Positions 8,581-16,674 of a stretch of DNA of 64,000 nt are shown piece by piece; within the stretch, counting starts at the first letter, position 1; each line of letters opens with the position of its first letter. The translations under genes and the position numbers were made by a program. A model generated the notes under the pieces. It was not told the DNA's origin and searched no databases. It saw only the letters and a program-made list of their open reading frames with translations. The stretch is from Lacrimispora amygdalina (GTDB lineage: Bacteria; Bacillota; Clostridia; Lachnospirales; Lachnospiraceae): the NCBI RefSeq assembly GCF_900205965.1, contig NZ_OAOF01000013.1, forward strand, positions 1-64,000, given 5' to 3'.

Positions 8581-9630
8581 TTATTTGCTTGCAATATCCT
8601 TCGTATCCAGATTCCCCGAAACGATTGCTAAGATCTGGTTCCAGATCTGTTCGTCAACGGTTACTCCGTTTTCCATGCTCTGCTTTCTGGTCTCTACGGT
8701 ACGTTCGCCGGGGCAGGTAACTTTACCTCCCTCTTTTTCCGGATGGCTGTCATCTGCAGCTGCAACTCTTCTGTTTAACATCTCCTGAATTTCTTCCTTA
8801 GTGCCGAACAGATATGGATCATAAGCAATGAATATCTGGCAGCAGCCTGTACAGCTTCCTCTTCCTTCCTCGTCCATATTCAGTCCGCTTTTTCCGTTGG
8901 CCATAAGTGCCGCCGCCAGATCAAGAGCAATGGCCATGGAACTTCCCTTCCAGTATCCGGCAGGAAGTATCCTTCTGCTTTCCTCAATCGCTCCCGGATC
9001 ATCTGTCAGGTTGCCGTCTTTATCGAAGCCACCGGGGTACGGCAGCTTTTTGCCCGCCAGACGGTATACGCCAAGCTTTCCGTAGGCATACTGGCTCATT
9101 GCCATATCAAGTACGATGGGACCATCTTCTCTTGGAACGGCGATACAGAACGGATTGTTCCCTACCCCCGGTTCATCACTTCCCCAAAGCGGCATACAGC
9201 TTTCTGTATTAATCCAGCTGATTCCCATATATCCGGCTTCCGCCATTCTCCAGGCATAAGTGCCGCCCCGCATCCAGTGCGTGGTATTTTTCAAAGCTAC
9301 ACAGCCGATTCCATGCTCTTTGGCAAGCTCCATGGCACGGTCTGCACAAAACAGGGCATTGGTGATGCCGATTCCCAGATGTCCGTCATAATTTTCTACT
9401 GCACCCTTGGCTCCTACTAATTCCGGATCACCTTCCGGATCAATCAAGCCTTTTAATACATATTCTACAAATCGGGGAACCCGGTTTAATCCGTGGCTTT
9501 CCACTCCATCTGCGCTGGACTGGGTGTGAACTCTGGCACAAATTTCTGCCTTTTCTTTCGATAATCCTGCCTGCAGCAGCGCCTTCTCAACGGTTTCACG
9601 CATTGTGTCATAAGGAATTTTTATACTCAT
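8581..9630 (-). CDS. dlgD: 2,3-diketo-L-gulonate reductase-like malate/lactate dehydrogenase family enzyme
   Basis: 349 aa, the full length of the Ldh_2 family (YiaK/DlgD, ComC, AllD). Landmarks: SADGVESHGLNRVPRFV near residue 40 with the conserved SHG catalytic His, HWMRGGTYAWRMAEAGYMGI, and RRILPAGYWKGSSMAIALD. These follow E. coli YiaK closely (recalled similarity, not a search). It reduces a 2-keto or 2,3-diketo sugar acid with NAD(P)H. AGGAGA precedes the ATG. The GntR and cyclase genes nearby support a sugar-acid pathway; the exact substrate is uncertain. Confidence 0.85.
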   Translation of the reverse strand: MSIKIPYDTMRETVEKALLQAGLSKEKAEICARVHTQSSADGVESHGLNRVPRFVEYVLKGLIDPEGDPELVGAKGAVENYDGHLGIGITNALFCADRAMELAKEHGIGCVALKNTTHWMRGGTYAWRMAEAGYMGISWINTESCMPLWGSDEPGVGNNPFCIAVPREDGPIVLDMAMSQYAYGKLGVYRLAGKKLPYPGGFDKDGNLTDDPGAIEESRRILPAGYWKGSSMAIALDLAAALMANGKSGLNMDEEGRGSCTGCCQIFIAYDPYLFGTKEEIQEMLNRRVAAADDSHPEKEGGKVTCPGERTVETRKQSMENGVTVDEQIWNQILAIVSGNLDTKDIASK

Positions 9631-9664
9631 TTCTTTTTCTCCTGTCTATTTTTTTATAAAGCAC

Positions 9665-9702
9665 AAAAACGGACAGCCTCAGAATCAAGGCTGCCCGTTT
9701 TA
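9665..9702 (-). terminator. Terminator of the tRNA-Phe/tRNA-Gly transcript
   Basis: On the minus strand AAACGG-CAGCC pairs with GGCTG-CCGTTT across a 10-base loop, followed by T's. It separates the tRNAs from dlgD, though read-through could help supply dlgD. Confidence 0.8.
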
Positions 9703-9709
9703 ATTAATA

Positions 9710-9780
9710 AGCGGGTGATGGGAATCGAACCCACGTATCCAGCTTGGAAGGCTGGTGTTCTACCATTGAACTACACCCGC
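9710..9780 (-). tRNA. tRNA-Gly (TCC)
   Basis: A 71-nt cloverleaf with acceptor stem GCGGGTG/CACCCGC and anticodon stem CCAGC/GCTGG around CTTCCAA, giving anticodon TCC. The discriminator is U. It shares a transcript with the tRNA-Phe 42 bases upstream. Confidence 0.95.
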
Positions 9781-9822
9781 AAGGATTTCAGAAAGATTTC
9801 AAATGCGCTTCGAAAAGCACAG

Positions 9823-9895
<73 letters not shown>

Positions 9896-9917
9896 TTATT
9901 CTCCTGCAACATGAGTA

Positions 9918-9946
9918 ATTCTACAAGATTTCTCCCCAATTGTCAA
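9918..9946 (-). promoter_or_regulatory. Promoter of the tRNA-Phe/tRNA-Gly operon
   Basis: Minus strand TTGACA (9941-9946), 17-base spacer, TAGAAT (9918-9923), 22 bases before tRNA-Phe. Confidence 0.8.
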
Positions 9947-9998
9947 GACAAGTTTTATAAATTTTGCAATAAAATATAAAATAATAACAGTTTTTATA

Positions 9999-10040
9999 TT
10001 GACTATATTATAATAATATAATATTATAATTTTATAATAT
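9999..10040 (+). promoter_or_regulatory. PadR promoter region with a 20-base inverted repeat
   Basis: TTGACT at 9999-10004, followed by several possible -10 elements in an AT-only stretch (for example TATTAT 10022-10027 at 17 bases). Positions 10021-10040 form the inverted repeat ATATTATA-ATTT-TATAATAT, just before the ribosome site GGAGG (10044-10048). It is a probable PadR autoregulatory operator. Confidence 0.6.
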
Positions 10041-10061
10041 GCGAGGAGGTAAACTAAAACA

Positions 10062-10610
10062 ATGTCTTTAAGTCACAGCATACTGGGTTTCTTATCTTAT
10101 GGAAGTATGACCGGATACGATCTGGCCAAAGCATTTGGTTCATCTGTCCGTTTTTTCTGGTACGCCCAGACCAGCCATATATATTTAGAACTGAATAAAT
10201 TGGAAAAGAAGGAATTCGTCACCTGCGAAACCATCATCCAGACAGAAAAACCAAACAAAAAACTTTATACTATCACGCCAGAAGGAAAAGTGGAATTTTT
10301 CCGCTGGCTCGCAGAGGAGAATCACGAATTCACCAAGGGAAATAAAAATGCTTTTTTAATGAAAGTATTCTTCTCCGGAAACAGACCACCCAGAGAATGC
10401 ATTGATATGCTTACTGATTTTATCAGTGACTGCAGCCTTTATCTGGGTGAAATGCAGAAAATACCTGACATCATCAGTCATTACAGCAGCATGGTAGAAA
10501 CAGACCAGAAGCTGTACTGGGAATTATCTGCAGATTTCGGCTACAGCTACATACAAATGTGTATGGACTGGGCCCGCAGATCCATCAAACGACTGGAGGA
10601 ACTGACATGA
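10062..10610 (+). CDS. PadR family transcriptional regulator
   Basis: 182 aa with an N-terminal winged helix (about 5-85: LGFLSYGSMTGYDLAKAF, then SHIYLELNKLEKKEFVTCE and the wing YTITPEGKVEFFRWL). The longer C-terminal helical domain is the PadR subfamily 2 (Vir-like) dimer/ligand region. Its stop TGA overlaps the ATG of the next gene (ATGA), so both are co-translated. It is likely the ligand-responsive repressor of the fusion protein downstream. Confidence 0.92.
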   Translation: MSLSHSILGFLSYGSMTGYDLAKAFGSSVRFFWYAQTSHIYLELNKLEKKEFVTCETIIQTEKPNKKLYTITPEGKVEFFRWLAEENHEFTKGNKNAFLMKVFFSGNRPPRECIDMLTDFISDCSLYLGEMQKIPDIISHYSSMVETDQKLYWELSADFGYSYIQMCMDWARRSIKRLEELT

Positions 10611-12220
10611 ATGTCCTGATTATAAGCGGAAGTCCCAGGGGCACTAAAAGCAATTCTCTTAAGCTGACCGAATCATTTGTTCAGGGAATGGAAGAAAGCA
10701 CCTCTGTTCATACAGAAACACTGACCGTTTCAAAGCTCAGCATTAAGCCGTGTCTGGGCTGCTTTCACTGCTGGAAGGAGACACCGGGAAAATGCTGTTT
10801 ATCCGATGATATGACAATGGTGATTGAAAAGATTCTGGCTGCTGATGTGGTCGTATACAGTTTTCCCCTATATTATTACGGACTTCCCTCCCATTTAAAG
10901 GCACTGATAGACAGACAGCTTCCCATGGTATTGCCTTTTATGGAAAAGGGAGACCACAGCGGTTCCCATCCTTCGCGGTATGGCAGTTCAGAAAAACGTT
11001 ATGTCCTGATCTCCACCTGCGGCTTTTATACCTCCAAAGGCAATTATGACGCGATTGATGCCCAGTTTTCCCACCATTTGGGTAAGGACAATTACGAAAG
11101 CATCTACTGCGGACAGGGTGAGCTTTTTTCAGTTTCCGAACTGAAGAGTCGAACCGACGAATATCTGGAGATTGTCCGTGCAGCAGGCAGGGAATTTGCA
11201 GACGGCAGGATCTCCCAGGAAACCAGAGACCTCCTAAAACAACTGCTTTATCCAAGAGATGTATTTGAACGTATGGCTAATGCAAGCTGGGGGGTAGAAC
11301 CATTGGACCGGAGCGGTGTACAGGAGAAATCCGGCCCTGCTGTTTCATTTACAAGACAGATGGCGGCGCTTTACCGGAAGGATTCGTGGAATGGCAGAGA
11401 TCTTGTTCTGGAAATGCATTATACGGATGAAGATATCGCCGTGCAGTTAATTATGGGCAAGGAGGATTGCCAGGTTATAACCCGGAATTTTAAACCATAT
11501 ACTACCAAAATCACAACGCCTCTTTCTGTATGGATGAAAATCGCAAAGGGAGAAATTGACGGACAGGCTGCACTGATGGACCATCTTTATCAGGTAGAAG
11601 GTGATTTTCAGCTGTTAATTCACTGGGATGATTATATGGGTCTCTCTTCGAAGTCCCAGGTCCCACAAACGGCTCCAGTTAAAAAAAGCAACATGACCCT
11701 TATGCTGCTTCCATGGTTTCCACTATGGTTTACAGGCTTTTATCAGCCTGTATTTGGGGGTATTCTATCAATAATTATCAGTGCAGCCATACCGTTTTTA
11801 TTTTTCCGGTATCAGCCCACCCCATTTGATGTATTCTCCGGATTTTCGGCAGCGCTTCTTGGCCTCCTTGCCGTAACAGGATATTCCACCTTATATCTGG
11901 TTCCCTTATCCTACCTGCTGTTTGGACTCATGTGGACTGTGACCGCATTTATGAAAGTTCCCTTATCCGCTTATTATTCTATGTATGGATTCGGCGGAGA
12001 ACGTGCACTTAATAATCCTCTTTTTATAAAAACCAACCGGATCCTGACCGCCTGCTGGGGAATTCTTTATCTTCTCACCCCTGTGTGGACCTATCTGTTT
12101 CTTAATTTCAATTACAGGCAGCCTGTCACCCTCCTCAATACAGCACTTCCATTTGTTCTTGGTTTCTTTACCAAATGGTTCCAGGAATGGTATCCGGCCC
12201 ATTATGCAGCCAGCAAATAA
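10607..12220 (+). CDS. Flavodoxin-fold FMN reductase / SCP2-like / membrane fusion protein
   Basis: 537 aa from ATG 10607 (GGAGGA six bases upstream). Three parts are visible. (1) Residues 1 to about 200: NADPH-dependent FMN reductase fold with ISGSPRGTKSNS phosphate loop and PCLGCFHCW, a Cys pair common in this family. (2) About 215-350: a region resembling an SCP2 sterol-carrier domain, ending in WMKIAKGEIDGQAALMDHLY and VEGDFQLL. (3) About 365-530: five to six membrane helices. The membrane part suggests a membrane-bound oxidoreductase acting on a hydrophobic substrate (inference). The SCP2 call is by pattern and less certain than part 1. Confidence 0.75.
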   Translation: MNVLIISGSPRGTKSNSLKLTESFVQGMEESTSVHTETLTVSKLSIKPCLGCFHCWKETPGKCCLSDDMTMVIEKILAADVVVYSFPLYYYGLPSHLKALIDRQLPMVLPFMEKGDHSGSHPSRYGSSEKRYVLISTCGFYTSKGNYDAIDAQFSHHLGKDNYESIYCGQGELFSVSELKSRTDEYLEIVRAAGREFADGRISQETRDLLKQLLYPRDVFERMANASWGVEPLDRSGVQEKSGPAVSFTRQMAALYRKDSWNGRDLVLEMHYTDEDIAVQLIMGKEDCQVITRNFKPYTTKITTPLSVWMKIAKGEIDGQAALMDHLYQVEGDFQLLIHWDDYMGLSSKSQVPQTAPVKKSNMTLMLLPWFPLWFTGFYQPVFGGILSIIISAAIPFLFFRYQPTPFDVFSGFSAALLGLLAVTGYSTLYLVPLSYLLFGLMWTVTAFMKVPLSAYYSMYGFGGERALNNPLFIKTNRILTACWGILYLLTPVWTYLFLNFNYRQPVTLLNTALPFVLGFFTKWFQEWYPAHYAASK

Positions 12221-12232
12221 CAGAAAAAATAA

Positions 12233-12261
12233 TTGTAAAATGTAAATAATTGTATTATAAT
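12233..12261 (+). promoter_or_regulatory. Promoter of the fluoride-riboswitch antiporter gene
   Basis: TTGTAA (12233-12238), 17-base spacer, TATAAT (12256-12261). It is immediately upstream of the aptamer. Confidence 0.8.
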
Positions 12262-12270
12262 ACAAAAAGC

Positions 12271-12362
12271 AGGGAATGAAGTTCTCCCTAAGGCTAGTCC
12301 TTAAACCGCTTATTAAGCTGATGACTTCTGTGATAAAATATCGCAGACGTATCAGCTTTTTT
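12271..12362 (+). promoter_or_regulatory. Fluoride riboswitch (crcB motif) with terminator expression platform
   Basis: P1 is AGGGA (12271-12275) with TCCCT (12285-12289), enclosing the conserved loop AUGAAGUUC. An optional stem AAGG/CCTT follows (12290-12302), then GCTT/AAGC (12308-12318) and conserved TGATG. GAAGT (12278-12282) can pair with ACTTC (12324-12328) as the pseudoknot. The layout matches the known Thermotoga fluoride aptamer. AAGCTGAT (12315-12322) also pairs with ATCAGCTT (12351-12358) before TTTTTT, an intrinsic terminator that competes with the aptamer. The logic is therefore ON with fluoride. Confidence 0.87.
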
Positions 12363-12390
12363 AATCGTCTGCAAAGAATGGAGAAACAAT

Positions 12391-13572
12391 ATGTTATTAT
12401 CACTGGCACTTATATTTCTTATTGGAATGGCTTTGGGTTCCCTTTTTGAAAAACTGAGGATTCCCAGCCTTCTGGGAATGATCCTGACCGGCATGCTGCT
12501 TGGTCCCTACGTCCTTAACCTTCTCGATCCAACTATTCTGGGAATATCCGCAGAGCTGCGTAAGGTCGCGCTTATTATTATCCTGACCAGGGCCGGCTTA
12601 AACCTGGATATCCAGGATTTGAAAAAGGTGGGGCGCCCTGCTATTCTTATGTGCTTTATCCCCGCCAGCTGTGAGATTGCTGCGATGGTGATTTTTGCCC
12701 CCATGTTTCTGGACATCACGCGGTTAGATGCTGCAATTATGGGAACGGTTGTGGCAGCAGTCTCACCAGCAGTAGTTGTCCCCAGAATGTTAAAGCTGAT
12801 CGAAGGCGGTTATGGAACCAAAAAAAGCATTCCCCAGATTATTATGGCAGGTGCTTCGGTTGATGATGTTTATGTTATCGTACTTTTTACCGCGTTTACC
12901 GGTCTGGCAGGCGGAAAAGCCATCAATCCATCCGATTTTCTCACCATACCGACCTCAATTATATTCGGACTTTTAGGCGGAGCTGCTGCCGGTCTGCTTT
13001 TGTCCTTTTTCTTTCAGCGTTTTCACTTAAGAGACAGCGCAAAGGTTATGCTGATCCTTTCCATTTCATTTCTTCTTGTGACAGCTGAGAATTACATTAA
13101 GGGAAACATTGGATTTTCCGGACTTCTGGCAATTATGGCACTCGGGGCTGCACTCAGACAGAAAAAATATGAATTATCGAGAAGGCTTTCACTTAAATTC
13201 TCCAAGCTATGGGTTGCCGCAGAGATTCTTCTGTTTGTTCTGGTAGGAGCTACTGTTAACATTCAATACGCGCTCAGGGCCGGAATTATGGCTGTTCTTT
13301 TAATATTATGTGTTCTTGCATTTCGTGTCGCAGGCGTCTTTTTGTGCCTGTTAAAAACGCCGCTCAATAAAAAAGAGCGCATATTTACCGCGTTCGGATA
13401 TATGCCAAAAGCAACCGTACAGGCTGCCATCGGCGGACTTCCCCTTGCCATGGGACTGTCCTGCGGAGACATCGTTTTAACGGTTGCCGTCTTATCAATT
13501 CTGGTTACCGCTCCACTGGGAGCCACACTAATAGACCGCACGTATCAAAAATTGTTGGAGCAAAATCATTAA
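12391..13572 (+). CDS. Fluoride-controlled cation/proton antiporter (CPA family)
   Basis: 393 aa with about 11-12 membrane helices from residue 1. The conserved acidic motif GASVDDVYVIV near residue 150 corresponds to the ion-binding Asp pair of CPA-type Na+/H+ exchangers. Gene control by a fluoride riboswitch makes this one of the antiporters known to accompany fluoride-stress genes; it probably supports fluoride export or pH/Na+ balance under fluoride. No CrcB/Fluc gene is in the window. The ATG has GGAGAA upstream. Confidence 0.85.
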   Translation: MLLSLALIFLIGMALGSLFEKLRIPSLLGMILTGMLLGPYVLNLLDPTILGISAELRKVALIIILTRAGLNLDIQDLKKVGRPAILMCFIPASCEIAAMVIFAPMFLDITRLDAAIMGTVVAAVSPAVVVPRMLKLIEGGYGTKKSIPQIIMAGASVDDVYVIVLFTAFTGLAGGKAINPSDFLTIPTSIIFGLLGGAAAGLLLSFFFQRFHLRDSAKVMLILSISFLLVTAENYIKGNIGFSGLLAIMALGAALRQKKYELSRRLSLKFSKLWVAAEILLFVLVGATVNIQYALRAGIMAVLLILCVLAFRVAGVFLCLLKTPLNKKERIFTAFGYMPKATVQAAIGGLPLAMGLSCGDIVLTVAVLSILVTAPLGATLIDRTYQKLLEQNH

Positions 13573-13632
13573 TAAGAATGCTGCGTCAGAAGCGGGAATC
13601 TGTACCCTTGCTTTTAACGCAGCATTCTTATT
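13571..13632. terminator. Bidirectional terminator between convergent genes
   Basis: AATAAGAATGCTGCGT (13571-13586) is exactly complementary to 13617-13632, with A/T runs on both flanks. It serves the antiporter gene and the minus-strand gene ending at 13639. Confidence 0.85.
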
Positions 13633-13638
13633 TACAGG

Positions 13639-14070
13639 CTAAAGTGATTCTTTCAGCCGTTCTACATTGATTTCCTCGAATTTTAACAAACGCTTCATCA
13701 ACTCCACAATTTCTTTTTCCGCTTCCCCTTCATACTGCCTGATTCGTTTGATACAGTCAATGATTCCCCGTACACTTCCCAATATCAGCATTTCAGCCAT
13801 ATGGGAGGCACTTTTGTCAATCATTGTCTTCATATCAATTGTCAGGTAGGTCATCACTTTCTGAAGCTGCCCTATTTCTTTTTCCTTGTACCCATGTTTG
13901 TTTAACAGTTCCTTTGCTTCCTCATGAATACCTGTATATTCCTTCAGCTGTGAATGAAGCTGTTTTTTAAAAGCCTCATTATCCGTCATTGGTAAAAGTT
14001 GGTGTAATGTTTCCACTCCCATCTGGGAATTCTGATAAATGAAATTAAGTAATTCTGCATCAGCGCTCAT
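13639..14070 (-). CDS. Conserved helical protein of unknown function (ferritin-like four-helix pattern)
   Basis: 143 aa, almost entirely helical by composition, starting MSADAELLNFIYQNSQMG. It lacks a signal peptide or membrane segment. Spaced motifs such as HEEAKELL, the SASHMAEMLI region and the C-terminal RRLL-type basic helix suggest a four-helix bundle like the DUF2383/ferritin-like proteins of Clostridia, but no clear di-iron ligand set is visible. AGGTG precedes the ATG. It stands alone, divergent from the superoxide reductase gene. No function is assigned. Confidence 0.7.
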   Translation of the reverse strand: MSADAELLNFIYQNSQMGVETLHQLLPMTDNEAFKKQLHSQLKEYTGIHEEAKELLNKHGYKEKEIGQLQKVMTYLTIDMKTMIDKSASHMAEMLILGSVRGIIDCIKRIRQYEGEAEKEIVELMKRLLKFEEINVERLKESL

Positions 14071-14136
14071 ACCTGCACCTCTTTTCTTTTTTATTAGTAT
14101 GAGACAAAAAATAATTTTTATAACAGGAGGTATATA

Positions 14137-14529
14137 ATGACCCAGAAACCGTTATTTTTTACTGATAAAAATCGAAATGTTATTCTGGAAGCAATTCTTG
14201 GTACACCAAACGCTGCCATACCAGACAGCTTAAAACCCTTTGAATTCCTGGAACCCAATACGTCCGATGCAGCATCGGAAAAGCACGCACCTGTTCTGGA
14301 GACAAAAGGTCTTCATGTCACAGTTAAGGTAGGAAGCGTACTCCACCCTATGTCAGATGATCACAGCATAACCTGGATTATGCTTGAGACAAAGGCCGGA
14401 TGCCAGATGAGAATCCATTTTACGCCAGGTTGTGAACCAGTTGCCCACTTTACCCTGGAGGAAGGTGATTCTCCCAGAGCTGCTTATGCATACTGCAATC
14501 TCCATGGCTTCTGGAAGACAGAGGCTTAA
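14137..14529 (+). CDS. Superoxide reductase (desulfoferrodoxin/neelaredoxin family) lacking the N-terminal iron site
   Basis: 130 aa. The catalytic centre is intact: EKHAPV (His, and the flanking Glu/Lys), GSVLHPM (His), DDHSITWI (His), and YCNLHG (Cys and His), the His4Cys iron site that reduces superoxide to peroxide. The N-terminal part has the length of a desulforedoxin-like domain but no cysteines: FFTDKNRN stands where CxxC is expected and the later CC is also gone. It is thus a class III-like enzyme. AGGAGG precedes the ATG. Peroxide formed would be handled by the rubrerythrins at 62-63 kb. Confidence 0.92.
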   Translation: MTQKPLFFTDKNRNVILEAILGTPNAAIPDSLKPFEFLEPNTSDAASEKHAPVLETKGLHVTVKVGSVLHPMSDDHSITWIMLETKAGCQMRIHFTPGCEPVAHFTLEEGDSPRAAYAYCNLHGFWKTEA

Positions 14530-14533
14530 TAAT

Positions 14534-14586
14534 GAAAAAACAGATTGAATCAGACCTCTTCCTGGTCTGAATCAATCTGTTTTTCT
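14534..14586. terminator. Bidirectional terminator overlapping the end of the chemoreceptor gene
   Basis: AAACAGATTGA(A)TCAGACC pairs with GGTCTGA(A)TCAATCTGTTT across a 7-base loop and is flanked by A/T runs. Its left arm and loop region include the last codons (from 14550) of the minus-strand chemoreceptor. Confidence 0.85.
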
Positions 14587-16529
14587 TCTTTATTTACCCG
14601 GAAATGAGACACCTCCGTCTGAAGAGCCTGCGCCTGCCCCGCCAGCCGTTCACTGGAGCCGGAACTTTCCCTCGCTGTCTCCATATTGGACTGAACTGCT
14701 TCTGACACAGTTAAAAGGCTCTGATTGATCTGTTCCATCACCTGTACCTGTTCCATGGAGGAGTTTTCTATCTCCCTGATTACTTCTTCTGTCATCCCGG
14801 CCTGTCCAGCTATTTCTTTCAGGACCCGTCCGGTATTTACCGCCAGACTCCTGCCCTTTGAAACCGCGTGGACGGACTGCTCCACTAACCCCTTTGTTTC
14901 CTTAGCTGCATCTGCAGATTTCGCAGCCAGATTACGGACCTCGTCTGCAACAACTCCGAAGCCTTTTCCTGCTGCCCCAGCCCGTCCTGCCTCCACTGCT
15001 GCATTTAAAGCCAGTATGTTAGTCTGAAATGCGATATCTTCAATCAGCTTTGTAATGCCGCTGATTTTTCTGGAAGTTAAGTCGACCTCTTCCATTGCCT
15101 GATTTAAGCTGTGCATATGTAAATTTCCTTCTTCCACTTTCTTTCCGGATTCTATTACATAAGCAGACGCTTTCTTCACATACTCTGCATTTTTCACGGA
15201 CTGTTTAAAGACACCTGCTATGGATGTCTGCAGCTCCTCTATGGCACCGGACTGCTCCGCAGATCTTTTTGCAAGCTCCTGAGCCCCATCCCAGACCTGC
15301 CCGGAGCCTTCCGTCACCTCATATGCGGATGCCTTAATGCGCAGAAGCGTCTCTCTGAGCCGATATGCAATCGCTTCCATGGAAGTCCGGATTCCATTAA
15401 ATTCACCAGGATACTCACAGCCGCTTTCCGCCTGTAAATTTCCACAGGATATTTCATACAGAAACCGGGATATGTCCGATATGATTTCTTTATATTTCCC
15501 TGCCATCTCATTGACCTTCTGTACGATCTGGCCTATTTCATCACTTCTGCGAATGGACAATTCCAGATTTAAATCACCTCCTGACAGCCGTTCAATTGCC
15601 TCTGCCGCCTGTCCGATCGGCTTTGTAATTCTGTTGGCAATATGAAGCATTGCCAGACCCGCAAGTATCATGGAAACAATACCAAGAACCAGGGACCCCA
15701 GAATAGAGACTGTCACCCCTGACATAAATTCCGACTCCATAGCTGTCACATTTACAGACCAGCCATCCGTATCTGCTATAGGAGTATATGCCCCGATTTT
15801 TTTCTTTCCGTTTATCCGGAAAAACCGGAAACCAGCCTCACCCTTTATCATAGAGCGCTCCAGGCTGGCCGCCTCTGCATATGCTCCTGGATTCTTTTTT
15901 GCATCTTCAATATCATTTTGTCCGGCCAAAACAAGAGAAAAATCTTCATGAGCCATTTTCCTGCCATCCCGGTTTATCATATACGTACTTCCCGTATTCC
16001 CCAGTTTGGTATCTTTTATAATTTCATCAAATACAGCGTATGGAAATTCCAGGACTACAACAATGTCTCCATAGGGATAAATATATTCGTAAGAGATTTT
16101 ACCTTCTTTTATAATTGGATCTGATAAGGAAGGCTTTCCTTCTTCCGCCTTTAAAAATGCCGCATCCTGACTATAGGAATCTCCGTTTACAATAGATACT
16201 CCATCCTTGGAAAGAATATCAATCCGGTTTAAGCCATACTGGGAGCTGGACATATTCAAAAACAGCCCGATATTTCCGCCCCGTGCCGCATTTCCCTTCT
16301 GATACAGCGCAATGGATTCTGCAATCACAGAATACTCTTTTAATTGCTGGGTAATTTTCTCCGACACCAGTTCCGACGTCTCTTTTAAACACTTATTTAG
16401 AGTTCTGCGATTTAAATCATAAGAAAGATAAACAGATCCCGCAGACAAAATAAAAACAATAAAAATAATACAACCCATGGTAAATAAGATCAGTTCTCTT
16501 TTAATTCCAGCTGTCTTACGTCTCTTCAT
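14550..16529 (-). CDS. Methyl-accepting chemotaxis protein with periplasmic-type dCache sensor
   Basis: 659 aa. Order: membrane helix (about 12-35), extracellular double-Cache-like sensor (about 40-270; YMINRDGRKMAHED is a Cache landmark), second membrane helix (about 275-298), HAMP (about 300-350), then the signalling domain. The hairpin tip IAFQTNILALNAAVEAGRAG...GKGFGVVADEVRNLA is conserved. It senses a small extracellular molecule and signals to CheW/CheA; no che genes are in the window. The C-terminus ends EEV without a CheR-tether pentapeptide. Confidence 0.93.
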   Translation of the reverse strand: MKRRKTAGIKRELILFTMGCIIFIVFILSAGSVYLSYDLNRRTLNKCLKETSELVSEKITQQLKEYSVIAESIALYQKGNAARGGNIGLFLNMSSSQYGLNRIDILSKDGVSIVNGDSYSQDAAFLKAEEGKPSLSDPIIKEGKISYEYIYPYGDIVVVLEFPYAVFDEIIKDTKLGNTGSTYMINRDGRKMAHEDFSLVLAGQNDIEDAKKNPGAYAEAASLERSMIKGEAGFRFFRINGKKKIGAYTPIADTDGWSVNVTAMESEFMSGVTVSILGSLVLGIVSMILAGLAMLHIANRITKPIGQAAEAIERLSGGDLNLELSIRRSDEIGQIVQKVNEMAGKYKEIISDISRFLYEISCGNLQAESGCEYPGEFNGIRTSMEAIAYRLRETLLRIKASAYEVTEGSGQVWDGAQELAKRSAEQSGAIEELQTSIAGVFKQSVKNAEYVKKASAYVIESGKKVEEGNLHMHSLNQAMEEVDLTSRKISGITKLIEDIAFQTNILALNAAVEAGRAGAAGKGFGVVADEVRNLAAKSADAAKETKGLVEQSVHAVSKGRSLAVNTGRVLKEIAGQAGMTEEVIREIENSSMEQVQVMEQINQSLLTVSEAVQSNMETARESSGSSERLAGQAQALQTEVSHFRVNKEEKQIDSDQEEV

Positions 16530-16674
16530 TCCTGCTGTCCTCCGATATAAACGTATGGCTCTATTCCATTATGGAAAGAGACAGGATCATTATAACGGAT
16601 AGTATTCTGATAAGTATAGACGTTTTACCAATATTTTACAATTTTTACCTATTGTTTACACAATTAATTCCTTT

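Noticed and set aside
12263..12409. Minus-strand ORFs across the antiporter leader
   Set aside because: They cover the promoter and the fluoride riboswitch and lack ribosome sites.
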